Below are positions 42,406 through 53,222 of a DNA stretch of 64,000 bases, piece after piece; position 1 is the stretch's first letter, and each line of letters opens with the position of its first letter. Source of the DNA: Catonia carolina. Its lineage: Eukaryota; Arthropoda; Insecta; Hemiptera; Achilidae. The translations under genes were made by a program, and so were the position numbers. Under the pieces are notes generated by a model. It made no database searches, was not told where the DNA came from, and saw only the letters and a list, made by a program, of their open reading frames with translations. The stretch lies in the NCBI GenBank assembly GCA_035578175.1, contig JAQMRL010000012.1:22440671-22504670 (forward strand). The letters are read 5' to 3'.

Positions 42406-43159
42406 CTCATGAACTCTTTGTGGTTCATAAATATTTACTTTCTCTTGACAAATATAGGCTAAAGCTAAATGTAACGGGCTATGTTCGAAAATTCTAACCA
42501 ATAAGGAGGCCTATTATACATGAGACCTTTTTTATTTTTCCCCCTCTGAAACCCACAGGAAAAATCCGTGGTACAACTCCCCCTGGGATCAAAAATCTGA
42601 AAATATGTCGAAACTCCTCAACGACTGAAGATATTGAGCTCACTCAGACCTTTTTTCATCGATTTCTCAACCCAGAAAACTAGAGGCTATGCTACGTCTT
42701 AGTTTTACTAAGATAATAGTGATTACGTTAACTTTGTCGCTGACTTTTCTAAAAATAAAAATTCTGGACAATGGTGGAATCCTACTCACTAAAGGCCTAT
42801 TCCCACGACGCTAGTTTACTAGTAGCTAGTACTAGCGTCGAGGGAAGGAACAACTAGCAGCTAGTTCAGTCAAAGCGCTAGTAGGCCTATTCACTAGTGC
42901 GCTATTGACTTTGAACGTGTACAGAAACGGATTTGCACTTGTGAGCGTGATGCGCGGTAGCTGGCCATATGGAGGGGGTACTGACGCTCATTTCTGCTTT
43001 AGCTGCCGGACTAGCAACATCAGTACAGCGTGTTTAAAAACAATACTGTTGTAATTTAAAAAAATGTTATATCGAATGAATTATAAACAAAATTATTTTC
43101 TTAAACTTACCATATAACCTATTTCAAAAAAAAGTCTAACTACAATGCTAATGTAACTA
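42406..43159. other. Unassigned sequence with a 10-bp-stem hairpin
   Basis: No gene recognised. A perfect hairpin CGACGCTAGT ... ACTAGCGTCG spans 42806-42840, inside a CTAGT-rich stretch (42806-42900). It could be a terminus of an unidentified DNA transposon. I could not find its partner. Confidence 0.4.
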
Positions 43160-43312
43160 CTTTTGACACTTAGTTAAGCATCAATTGGTGATTTTCTATA
43201 TTTTTTTCATCAAATTCGTTAAAAAAATGGTTTTTTAAAAGATTTGCGACCTTAGTAGCCTATGCATTTTACGACAAAGTTCGTATTTAATCACAATTAT
43301 AGGAAATTAACT
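43160..43312 (+). repeat. Family A internal fragment
   Basis: About 150 bp matching the CTTAGTTAAGCATCAATTGG, TGATTTTCTATATTTTTTTC and GCGACCTTAGTAG...CATTTTACGACAAAG blocks of family A. Neither end is present. Confidence 0.6.
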
Positions 43313-43774
43313 TAAGCTTAAACCAGTTTGACAAATAAAAGATTACTGTCTTCCGAACAAAAACGATAACTTGTTCACTAACACTTGCTATCATCTGCAT
43401 ACACAATTACCATAACTCAGAGACTATTATGTAACGACACTATTTCGAACAGCCGGATAACACTTTTCATTCACAAGTTCTACTATTGACTGCCCGACTA
43501 CAAAGGCGCTAACTGTTTTTATATCTGCTGTCTAACAGATAGTGTGAACCCTTCAAACACTTTCCTCATTTTAATGGAGCATTACAGAAGGAATCTAAAT
43601 AAAAACAAACATTTCTATTATTTTTGATTTCCAAGAAAAACGTCTCGTTCATCGCAGTTCACTATCCTTGTTCAACATACACTCCATACCAAATAATACA
43701 CAATTCTTACAGTAGACAAAATTACATTAACCATTTCCGGACTAATCACTAATTCTGTTACAATATTATATAAA

Positions 43775-44296
43775 AACCCACCGGGTTGGTCTAGTGGTAA
43801 ATTCGCCATTGGCAGCTGTTTAACAGCTGATATTCGGAGACGAAGGTTTCGTGATTAAAATTCTAGTGACCGCCTCCGTAGCGTAGTGGTTAGCGTGTTA
43901 GCCTGCCACGCGGAGGTCCCGGGTTCGATTCCCGGCCAGGGTCTGGAAATTTTCACGTGTCAAATCCCACAGTTAATGTTTCGTAACCCACCGTAGTCGC
44001 TAATAACCAAGCAGTTGATGCGACTTAAAATAAATAAAAAAAAACAAATAAAATAAAAAAAAATTCTAGTAAAGGTAGTTAATTTTATACGGATTTGAAT
44101 ACTAGACAGTGGTTACCGATGTAATTTAATGGTTGGGGTTTAATTAATCATACTTTCTCAGGAATGATCGGCATGAGTCTGTACAAGATTACATCTCATT
44201 TACATGTCATGCGTATAATCATCTCATCTTGGGGTTGCTTATTGTTCGTAGATTGAACAGATTGCAACGTTCACATAATTGGGATTTAAAAAAAGA
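43775..44296 (+). mobile_element. SINE2 (tRNA-derived) with nested SINE
   Basis: The head reads AACCCACCGGGTTGGTCTAG then TGGTAAATTC (A-box-like) and CGGAGACGAAGG. The body is split at AAATTCTAGT by the Gly-head SINE (43868-44060) and resumes with AAAGGTAGTTAATTTTATAC, GGATTTGAATACTAGACAG and a distal part ending GGGATTTAAAAAAAGATAAC. It is homologous to the minus-strand copy at 55233-55493. Confidence 0.8.
43868..44060 (+). mobile_element. tRNA-derived SINE, Gly-like head with tail 1
   Basis: It is flanked by a perfect 10-bp duplication AAATTCTAGT (43858-43867 and 44061-44070). The head closely resembles a tRNA-Gly(GCC): TAGCGTAGTGGTTAGCGTG, CTGCCACGCGG (anticodon loop with GCC), GGTCCCGGGTTCGATTCCC. 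It continues into GGTCTGGAAATTTTCACG and tail 1 (GTAGTCGCTAATAACC, GTTGATGCGACTTAAAATA) and an A-rich end. The 5' acceptor arm does not pair properly with the sequence after the B box, and the unit carries a tail and duplication, so it is a SINE and not a functional tRNA gene. Confidence 0.9.
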
Positions 44297-44998
44297 TAAC
44301 AATTTTTCTAACCTAACCTTCCCAGTTATTCGTGTGCATCCGCATTATGTAGGAATAAAAAAAATTTTTAATTAATCAAATGGCCTTTAATTATTATTTG
44401 ATCTCCCTTGTTTTATTTAAATATAAATATAGACAATGAAATAATTATAATTTGTTCAAATTATCAATAAATAAATGTGGTTTGTTAAATAGTGCTTTAT
44501 AGGCCTATTCTGATTATGTTTATAATTTTGTGTAGCCTATGTATTATTAATTAAATATATAATAATTTTTTGTTTGCTTTTTTTAATTGTATCAAACCTA
44601 GACCTTCAATAATCTAAATTTATTATTATTATTGTTATAAAATAATTTAACCTATGACCTTTTTTACTTTTTCTTATGATGTAATTAGTCTTGTCATTTG
44701 TTCATAGTATAATGAAATTTGATAAGAATGTATTTTATAATTGTGCATATTCTTTTTAGTATCTTCGTTTCTATTTATAGTAAAAGTTTTAAAAGATTTT
44801 TAAATATTGGAAAAGTTTAATACTGGGTTGTCAATTTATCTATATTTTTCGTAACCCGTACAAACTAAAAAAGTTATTTAAATTTATTTTTTGGAAAATT
44901 CGCGTTTGTTAGTTATTCGTACTACAAAATTATATTTAACATAATGCGAGCTTGCACGTAGCAGATGAAGTTGCCACATTTACGGTAGCAGTGTTTAC
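44297..44998. other. AT-rich unassigned sequence
   Basis: No gene or repeat recognised. AT content is very high, with TTATTATTATTATTG near 44620. Confidence 0.4.
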
Positions 44999-45000
44999 TA

Positions 45001-45568
45001 TAGTGCCCGCCACGAAAGAAGTCCGTTGTGTTTGAAGAGCTCTATTTCAAAAACGACCAAACAGAAAATTTTTAACGCTACAGCAAATTAAACCCTGTTT
45101 TTCCTGTGTTGATTCGTTTGACTTAAATTATTTCATTTAAAAGTTTGTCGGAGGTACAGCAATTTACGCATAAAATGTACCCAGTTCTTAACCGGTTTTC
45201 TGTTTTTGTGCTTTTTAAAAATCTGTTACTTCATCCAGGATTTACATAAAAAAGTCGGGATTTAAGTATGTTAAAGATCACAGTTTTTTTCTGCAATGTG
45301 AATATTTAAAAAGTAAAATCCATTGTTCCGTTTTAAAACGGCCGCCATTAAAAAAGTAATATTTTGGTTCCATGTGAAAACGGGAGACGATTTTTCGACT
45401 GTACTAACCTAACGGCATTTTTACAACAGCATTGTGCCAAGTTAAACGGTTGCATTTAAAATTACAAATAAAACAGATATGAGACTTGTGATTAAAATAT
45501 AAAATTTTATTTAATTGGTTGAGGGGGCAACTGGTCTTCACTGCGGACTTCTTTCGTGGCGTCCGCTA
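45001..45568. mobile_element. TA-flanked MITE (568 bp)
   Basis: Inverted termini: left TAGTGCCCGCCACGAAAGAA then GTCCG; right (reversed) TAGCGGACGCCACGAAAGAA then GTCCG. TA flanks both sides (44999-45000 and 45569-45570). There is no coding capacity. The TA duplication points to the Tc1/mariner superfamily. Confidence 0.75.
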
Positions 45569-45840
45569 TAGGTAAATGTCACACAGCGGTTTGTCCGAAG
45601 CGAAAATCGACTCTGTGCATCATTCACAACTTACTAAAACACACACAGCGACGCGATCCACTTGGCTGTTTTGTTTTTGTTTTACTCCGCCAGTCGGTTT
45701 TATTACTTGGAGTGGACAGTGGCTCCAGTCATCTAGGCTTGTCAAGTCAAACATCTGATTTAGAAGCGGTTTTGCTGTTGTAAAATTTTTGATTAGGTGT
45801 TATAAAATGACATTTAATATCTGGGTTTACTCGCGTGGAG

Positions 45841-46012
45841 AAGTCATATATAGACGAAACGAAAACAATTTGGGCTGAGTTACGTCAATTGTTCTGGCTC
45901 TTGGGCAGTAATTTTCAACTCTTCCTTGGAAATAAAGTACTTGTGTACAAAGTAATACTCACACCAGTGTGGACTTGTGGGTTAGAGCTATGGGGTACAG
46001 GCTAGTTCATCA
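45841..46012 (+). mobile_element. Jockey-clade LINE fragment
   Basis: A plus-strand frame reads LFWLLGSNFQLFLGNKVLVY then KVILTPVWTCGLELWGTG, the conserved C-terminal segment of Jockey-type reverse transcriptases. Both sides are lost. It abuts a different LINE fragment at 46098. Confidence 0.7.
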
Positions 46013-46097
46013 AATAGAGAAATACTTTAGCGCTTTCAATCAAAATGCCTGAGACTATAGTTGATTTCACGTACAGAATGCAGTATAGTAAGTCCTG

Positions 46098-46431
46098 ATG
46101 ACTGGTCATTGTAATCTTGGGTATCATTTATCCAAGATAGGAGTTGCTGAAGAGAGCCTGTGTAGATTCTGTCATGAGGCAGAAGAGAAGGCTGAGCATA
46201 TTTTATGCAGCTGCAAAGTGGTTGGCTGCAAAAGAAGAGCGCTGATGGGTAAGGACGTGTTAACACCTTCTCAGGTAAGTGCACTAGATCCTAGGCAGAT
46301 CCTGCGCTTTATTGAAAGTGTGGGTCTTGCATAAATAAGGAATAGGGGCAATCACAAAAGATCTTTTAGGTCGCGGTGAGGAGGGGCTGCAGAAGCCTGA
46401 ACGCCCTGGTTGTAAAGAAGAAGAAGAAGTC
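46098..46431 (+). mobile_element. LINE 3' end with RNase H-tail/CCHC-like motif
   Basis: A 78-codon frame (46098-46334) contains TGHCNLGYHLSKIGVAEES, then LCRFCHEAEEKAEHILCSC, the characteristic C-terminal zinc-knuckle-like end of RNase H-bearing LINEs. A UTR of about 95 bp follows and then an AAGAAGAAG tail (46419-46431). It is joined directly to a Jockey fragment of another family, so the two are a composite of separate insertions. Confidence 0.75.
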
Positions 46432-47209
46432 CATAAGCAATGTATTTCATATGGGAGTTTGAGCGCTACTTCACTAAGTAAAAATATCGACTCCGCGTCA
46501 CATTTACAAACTTCTATTGAATAACGTAATACGAAAACATCAATGATTTTTTCAAACTCATTTATTATTTCTCTTTTTGTCCAACATATGACTTATCATA
46601 TACGAAATTACGGACTAAATTCTATATTTTACACCAAAATAATAAAACGCATATGTCGTCATTGAAAGAAAAAAGTTAGACATATATGATGTGAAACGCA
46701 AAAAATGTGACGAGATTTAAACGTCCAACTTTGTACGAGCGTATCTTATCTAAATATCAGAGAATAGGCCTACTAATAACATTTATAGCGTAATAAACTA
46801 TAATTCATTTGAAAGCAAAAGTAATTTTTCAGAATTTGTTTGATTAAAAATGAGCTTGTTAGAGCGTGGTAAGCGAAACCCTAAGTATTTTTGTCTGTGA
46901 CATTCGGATGGTGTCGGTGGAGGAGAGTTATTATGTTGGCTGTGCCTGATGTTTTCCGTACGCCTGATAACACAACGGGTTCTCATATGAGCTGTACTGC
47001 ATTCTAAACGCGAAATAGAGTATAAGTATAAGAGTATAAGAGTCATTGCAGTCCCATAGTACGTAATCAAATGATAGCCTACATTATACAACGATCTAAA
47101 TCTACCCTTCAAAAAAAGAAGTTAAACTACGTACAGTTCTTGAGTTTTTTTTTACTTTTTTATGACCGCATAGGATCACTTTAGTCAGTCCATTAACCAA
47201 GTCTCTTCG
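46432..47209. other. Unassigned sequence
   Basis: No gene or repeat recognised. A 104-codon minus-strand frame (46798-47112) has no family-like features. Confidence 0.35.
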
Positions 47210-47570
47210 ATGGGATTGTTCGGGCCTTGCGGTCCTCTCAATACTTCTTCATACTTTCCGATCTTTGTGCCCTTTCTGGTGTTGAAAAAATTCGTGTTGT
47301 GAGTTTTCTTCTTGTAAGTGTGAAGCGGGTGTATTTGTTTTGGATTTTATTGTTTAATTTTTTCTTGTCTGTTGTATCGTCCGGAGTAAGGCCAACCTCC
47401 CTCAGATCCTCTCTTATTTCCCTGATCCATCTGCATCCTGTTGTGGTGTTTTTGGAGTTGAGGTTGAACTCAACCAGCTGCTTTAGGAGCCTTGAGTCTT
47501 GCATCCTCATGATATATATGACCAAAGAATTCTTTAGTTTTAATGGTAGCTCTGACCTTGAAAACACAGT
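47210..47570 (-). mobile_element. LINE C-terminal fragment
   Basis: A minus-strand frame of 109 codons (47238-47567) includes IMRMQDSRLLKQLVEFNLNS then WIREIREDLREVGLTPDD and SESMKKY, the usual C-terminal pattern of endonuclease/reverse transcriptase LINEs. The characteristic GRPR.RW part is degraded to TTTGCRW. No A tail is clear. Confidence 0.65.
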
Positions 47571-48010
47571 GAAGAATTGGGTAGCAGTGCGGGGTCATTA
47601 TCGTACATTTCCACTAACATCGTACACACATTAGTCAAATCAATCATTCCGTTGAGAAGTGGTTGTTTGATTGCTTATTACATTGAAATGGTAGTTTTAT
47701 AATATATAGCCTACATCTATCTTTCATGAAATGTTATTTTCAATTTACGTGGTAAGTGTATATATTCACCAACTCGGACAATGTTTTTTTGTTAGACCAG
47801 TAACGGCTAGGCTCGGCCGGGCGAGAGACACCGTTTAACCTCATGTATTGTACATGAAATATTTAAACAAATTTAGAAGAGTATAAACCCCTTTCGCAGT
47901 TAATCTCCTCGACAAGAGTAAAACTACTCACAGACTGAAACGTTTTAAATATTGGAATTACCTTTACGACTGTGTTAATCATTTAAAAATTTTTTTAAAT
48001 TTATTTTATT
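47571..48010. other. Unassigned sequence
   Basis: No gene or repeat recognised. Confidence 0.35.
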
Positions 48011-48130
48011 TAACGTCGCATCAACTGCAAGGTCATTAGCGACGACGTTGGGGTTTAATTGTGTGAGGATGAAATTATTTTTTGTAACGTATGAAAATAT
48101 GCCGTGGCTGAGTGGGATTCGAACCCAGGA
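48011..48130 (-). mobile_element. 5'-truncated SINE, Met-like head with tail 1
   Basis: Read on plus: AACGTCGCATCAACTGCAAG, GTCATTAGCGACGACG (tail 1), then TTTTGTAACGTATGAAAATA, GTGGCTGAGTGGGATTCGAA and CCCAGGA (B box and the remains of the head). The tRNA-like 5' half is missing. An A-rich end is seen as T-rich sequence left of 48011. Confidence 0.75.
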
Positions 48131-49464
48131 TTTAACTTATTTAATCTTTTTTTTCTAATTCCACTACTAATCATCGCCATCATTTATCATCTCCATCATG
48201 GTCATCAGTCATCTTCAGCTTCAACAAAATTAATGTTTTCAAGATATTAATTCACAATTCATAAAGCAGTATTTTTGAAACACACTACTGAGTATGGTTT
48301 ATATTTTCAGTCCAAGAACGTTAGTACTCAGATTTTTAGCATCTTTGCGTAATCATACATTTAAAAACAATGATTGCAAACAAATCGCTTAAAAAAAATG
48401 TAATATAAAGGTTAACGCTAAAGATCAGTTTTAAAGCTACTTTATCATCTACTATTTACCGCCTGCGTGGTGTTGTTGTTACCCTGCTATATAACAAATC
48501 GGATGGTCGCAGATTCGATTCGATTACCGGGCCCAAAAACCCAACCGTTCTATAATCCACTGTTATCCACTAATCTATTAGTTTTAGCGACTTGAAGTTT
48601 TAAAAAATTTTAATAATAGTTATATCGCCATTTTGTTTCTCATGTTGTATTTATTTAAATGTCACTTGCTGAGAAGGTTGCTCCGAGGTCTTAATTTACA
48701 CAGTGTGAGTGAGTGATATTATTGTAATCGATTGAAAACTTAACTTGAATAAACATCACTGGGTGTCCTCAGATTTATATTAAAAGGTAATTTGTTTTAC
48801 ACATTGAACAAAACATTGTGGATGTATTTTTAAAGATCTTTCTCTATTTCAAGATCTTTCTTGTTTTGTTTTTTTTTTTTTAAGAAAAGCCTTTCTTCCT
48901 TAGTTCTGAAATTATCAGGCTGTAATCTATCGACTGGTGCAACCCACGTATGACTACGCGGAATGGTTTATCTTTAAAAAGCTAGTAGCAGTGAAAATCA
49001 GCATTATTTCTCACAAATATTTAACATATTTTCTGTAATCATCACCAGCAGAAAGGTCAATAGTGACCGTGAGTTGTCGAAGAGCATTTGAAATTGTCTC
49101 CGATTAAACGTTTTAAAATATTCCACAGCGGTACAGGCTTTCAAAGTTATGTAAGCGTGCGCATACGCTTACTTATCCGTCTACTGCGCATAGTAGACGG
49201 ATTTGGTTGAGGTACGATGAAGGGAGAAATAATGGTGTGAGTAGTAGAAGTACAAGACAGATTGTACTTAATTTATATTTGACTTTAAGAAAATCGGCAT
49301 GGGTCGTTGATTGTTCAGCTTACTTTTACCGCTTTTTGAGTTACCGGTAAAATATTAAAAAGTACGGAATATTTATTGCCAACAGGGAATTTTGTTTTAT
49401 ACGAAATCGAATTTTTTACTGTGAATCGTTCGGGTGTATTTTTTTAATAGAATTTTTATCAAGA
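48131..49464. other. Mostly unassigned; possible SINE relic and twin hairpins
   Basis: Bases 48460-48608 contain TCGCAGATTCGATTCGATTA and a distal TTTTAGCGACTTGAAG, which may be a very diverged tRNA-derived SINE on the plus strand. A pair of perfect hairpins lies at 49151-49200. The remainder shows nothing recognisable. Confidence 0.35.
49151..49200. other. Two adjacent perfect hairpins with identical loops
   Basis: The first is GTAAGCGT-GCGCAT-ACGCTTAC (49151-49172). After TTAT, the second is CCGTCTACT-GCGCAT-AGTAGACGG (49177-49200). The stems of 8 and 9 bp differ completely but the six-base loop is the same. The role is unknown. Confidence 0.7.
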
Positions 49465-52400
49465 GAATATCGTTAATATTTTCGTATAACACCACATTTC
49501 AAAAGCTTCTATCCTCTTCTTTTCTACAGCCCCTATCACCCATGTTTCACTCCCGTATGCTGCACTCCAAACATAATGTTGTAAGAAATTTTTCCTATCT
49601 GTAAATCAATGTTTGTAGTCAGTAAGCTGTTTTTCATTTCAAAGGCTTTTCTAGCTTGAGCAATTCTACTTGTGATATCACTTGTGCTTCTACCATCCTT
49701 TGTTATTTTACTCCCTTGATAGCAGAATTCCCCAACTTCCTGTATGTTTTCGTTGCCTACTTTTAAATTTCCCATCTCTTCTAAACCACTCGTGCTGCTG
49801 CACAACACTTTCGTTTTGTTATTTTTAATTTTCATGAAGTCCTTTCTCAAGATCTCATCCATTCTATTTAAGACATCCTCTAGTTCTTTCTTTGTCCCGG
49901 CTAATACTACTATATCATCGGCGAATCTCAACATTTTTATTGTTTCTCCTTGAATTTTTATTTCTGCGTCAAATTTCTCCTTCACATCATTTATAGCCTT
50001 TTCTATATACGTACAAGTTAAAAAGTAGTGGTGATAAAGAACAACCTTATCGTACACCTTTTCTTACAGCAGCCTCTTTTTCGTACCCCTCAATTGTCAA
50101 AACAGCCGTTTGATTCTTATACAGACCGTAGATAACTTTCCTTTCTTTGTATTTAATTCCTAGCCTTTTCAAAGTTTTAAACATTTTACTCCAGTCCAAA
50201 TTGTCAAATGCTTTTTCTAAATCTACAAATGCCATATAAGTAGTTTTATTTTTCTTTATCCTTTTCTCAATAATCAATTTCAGAGCCAATATTGCATCTC
50301 GAGTTCCCATTTTCCTTCTAAATCCAAATTGGTCATCGTCCAACACTTCTTCTACTCGGTGTTCTATTCTCCTGAATATAATTCTTGTCAGTATCTTGGA
50401 TGCATGGCATGTTAGGCTGATGGTTCTGTAATATTCATACTTTTCCGCTCCTGACTTTTTTGGTATAGGAATCATAATATTTTTTTTAAAGTCCGATGGA
50501 ACCTCTCCACTTTCATACATTCTGCACACAAGTTTGTATAATTTGTTTTGAGCAACTTCTCCACATCGTAATAATAATTCAGATGGTATGTTATCTATTC
50601 CTGCCGTCTTATTCATATTCATATCCTTAAGTGCTCGATCGAATTCTTCACGTAGTGTAGGTTCCCCTCTTTGATCTTCTTCAACATCGGTTTCTTGTTC
50701 TATCGCATCATGTTCTAATTCTTTTCCTCTGTAGAGTTGGGTTACGTATTCCTTCCATCTTTCAGCTCTTTCTTGGCCATTCAACAATGGTTTGCCACCT
50801 GCACTTTGTAAATTAACAGCTTTCTTCTTTCGTTCTCCAAAGTTTTCCCTTATTTTTCTGTAAGCTGCGTCTACTTTACCAACTACCATTTTACTTTCAA
50901 TGTCCGTACATTTCGCTCTGATCCACTCTTCCTTCGCTTTCTTACACCTTTTGTTTAGTGTATTTCTCAAGTAGGAATATTGCCTTTTACCTCTTTCGTT
51001 CTTTGCGTTTTTATATTTTCTTCGCTCATCCATCAGTTCCAAAATATCATTAGTAATCCAAGGTTTCCTACCTCTTCTTTTAGTATGCCCTATCCATTCT
51101 TCCGCTGCTTTCCTACCACCTCCTTGTAGTTTCTCCACTCCTCCTCTATACTTCTTGTGTCATTACCTCTTTCTTCTATCCCTTTTTGAATACTCTCTTG
51201 GAAACCTATCTGGTTGTCTTGTTCTTTTAGTTTGTCTACATCTCACCTAGCAATTCCTGTCTCTTCTTCAGTTTTTTAAGTTTAAGCCTGCTATCCATTA
51301 CTTCTAAGTTATGATCACTCCCTATGTCTGCACCTGGATAGGCTTTACAGTTCATAATCTGGTTTCTGAATCTTTGTCTAACCATTACGTAATCTATTTG
51401 GTATCTTCCCTTGTCACTTTTTTTCTGGTTTAACGTCCGACTGTTCTGCAATTACTGCTAATGCAGACGGTGAAGGATGAAATGATTTTTGTAACGTATG
51501 AAAATAAGCCGTGCCTGAATGGGATTCGAACCCAAGACCGCATGATGAGAAGCGAGCACGTTACCAACTACGCCAATGCGGCCGGCCCCTTGTCACCTGA
51601 CATCATCCAAGTGTATAACCTCCTTTTGTGATTTTAAATTGTGTATTGCCTATCACTAAATTATATTTGGAGCAGAAATCTACCAGCCTAGTCCCTCTGT
51701 CATTTCTCTTCCCTAGACCATATTCTCCGATTATTTTTCCTTCTTTTCCTTCTCCAACTACTGCATTCCAGTCTCCCATAACTATCAAATTTTCATCACC
51801 CTTGACATATTTTATTACTTCATCTAATTCCTCATATACTTGTTCTATTTATTCCTCTCTATGTGAAGACATAGGCATGTAGACCTGCACTATAATGGTG
51901 GGCTTTAGTTTCGTATCTACTCTAACCATAATAATCTTATCACTACACTGCTTATAATAGGTCACTCTTTGTCCAATTTTTTATTCATTACTATTCCCAC
52001 TCCGCCCTGCCCTCCGATGGCTTTAGTGTTAATAACCCTATAATCCCCTGACCAAAAGTCTTGACCATCGTCCCAGCGTACCTCACTAATGCCTACAATA
52101 TCTAACTTCAACCTGTCCATTTCCCTTTTTAAATTCTCTAACCTACCAGTTAGTTTTAAACTCCTAACATTCCATGTTCCAACTCGAAAAATTTCAGAAA
52201 TTTTTATCTTTTTGATGAAGTCCCATCTGATAGTCCTCGCCCGGAGATACGAATGGAGGACTAGTTTATCTCCGGAATGTTTTACTAGAGAGGACGCCAT
52301 CATAATTTTTCATATTTTGAAGTTCTCGAAGTTCTTGAAGTTCTCGAAGCTCTTGAAGACCTGGATATACTAAGTAAGCCTAACCAGAATCATACATGAA

Positions 52401-52706
52401 GGAGTTTCCTCACGATAATTCTAGTCAGACAGAAAAAGCTGTAGTTTACTGTTGCTTTCAGCTTTTTGGTTGGCAGACTGAGTGCCCCAAGCCACCGTCT
52501 ACCAGGATGGAATGGGTAGCCCTTCCAGTTCCGTTCACCATGAGACGGTCATCATGTTGATGAGCGGACACATGGTTACTAACAGGCCACACAACGTGAT
52601 TGTATGGATAGGATACTAGCCATCTATCCCGGCCGGTTCCCTTAAGCCTTTTGTAAAAGGAATTAAAGGGTCTCCTTCCAGTTGACGACAGAAGCCCTTT
52701 ATAGCC
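49465..52706 (-). pseudogene. Broken second copy of the RTE-type LINE
   Basis: It is colinear with the intact LINE (22327-25702) from its 5' end (GGGCTATAAAGGGC at 52706) to about residue 900 of the ORF, where homology stops near 49465. The last ~340 bp, including the 3' hairpin and A tail, are missing. The frame is broken into pieces: 51962-52303 (endonuclease start), 51603-51788, 51236-51451, 50047-51138 (reverse transcriptase up to KGVR) and 49536-50057 (FADDIVVLAGTKK onward). There are several frameshifts, a Tyr/Phe-type drift and a SINE insertion at 51418-51586. It is inactive. Confidence 0.9.
51418..51586 (-). mobile_element. SINE inserted in the LINE, Met-like head with tail 2
   Basis: It is flanked by a perfect 10-bp duplication CCCTTGTCAC (51408-51417 and 51587-51596) that is single-copy at the matching place in the intact LINE. 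Read on plus it has GGTTTAACGTCCGACTG, AATTACTGCTAATGCAGACG, ATGGGATTCGAACCCAAG and the head end CGCCAATGCGGCCGGC. The A tail is short (TTTTTTT). Confidence 0.9.
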
Positions 52707-52952
52707 CACCGTGCAGTTACTACGTACAATTTGTAAGCTGTGGTTTATTGCCGAGAAAATGTTTTTTCATAAACCTTATACGAAAAAATCTGACCTGTAA
52801 TACAGTCGTACCATAATTACATGACTATAAAAAAAATGATAAAATTACAAACTATTATTAGAAATGTTTGATTTACTGTAATTACCAGCTAGCTACCTTA
52901 TTTTATTGAAACAAAATCTTCTAGGAGTGAATCGCCTTTACTATACGTCTCA

Positions 52953-53222
52953 CTAGTATCTACTGAACCGATTTTTTTTAACAGGTGTGTCAGCAAAACT
53001 GTTGGAAAAGAATAGCTTCTTCACGTCTTTAATTTCCTTCTTAATACTTCGAATTGAAGAAAGAGAAAAGTCACAGAAGTTAGTCGCTCGCTCATGGCTT
53101 TTGTTAAGAGGCACGAATAGGCATTTTTGTTTAGCTTCAACTTCACAACATTTTATTACACTGCATATTAGATTTAGTTCAGCACTGAGAATAGTCCGAC
53201 CACGTTTTCGAGAAACCACCAT
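52953..53222 (-). CDS. Short transposase-like N-terminal ORF (89 aa), possibly an exon
   Basis: The minus-strand frame starts MVVSRKRGRTILSAELNLIC, continues NKSHERATNFCDFSLSSIRS and IKKEIKDVKK, and ends after 89 codons. The pattern (basic start, helix-rich segment, then SLSSIRSIKKEIK) recalls the N-terminal helix-turn-helix part of hemipteran transposase-derived proteins, but this is a weak resemblance. The frame ends shortly after ADTPVKKNRF, and a GT at the APTP|GTTAAA-like position could be a splice donor, so it may be a first exon. The upstream minus-strand region (53257-53390) is richer in CpG than the surroundings. A same-length plus-strand frame overlaps and looks non-coding. Unproven. 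Confidence 0.3.
   Translation of the reverse strand: MVVSRKRGRTILSAELNLICSVIKCCEVEAKQKCLFVPLNKSHERATNFCDFSLSSIRSIKKEIKDVKKLFFSNSFADTPVKKNRFSRY

Noticed and set aside
43868..43945. A tRNA-Gly(GCC) gene
   Set aside because: The A box, anticodon loop and B box look convincing. But the acceptor stem does not pair, the sequence continues into a SINE tail, and it is flanked by a 10-bp target duplication.
47238..47567. 109-codon minus-strand frame as a novel gene
   Set aside because: RMQDSRLLKQLVEFNLNS and IREDLREVGLTPDD match the usual LINE C-terminal pattern.
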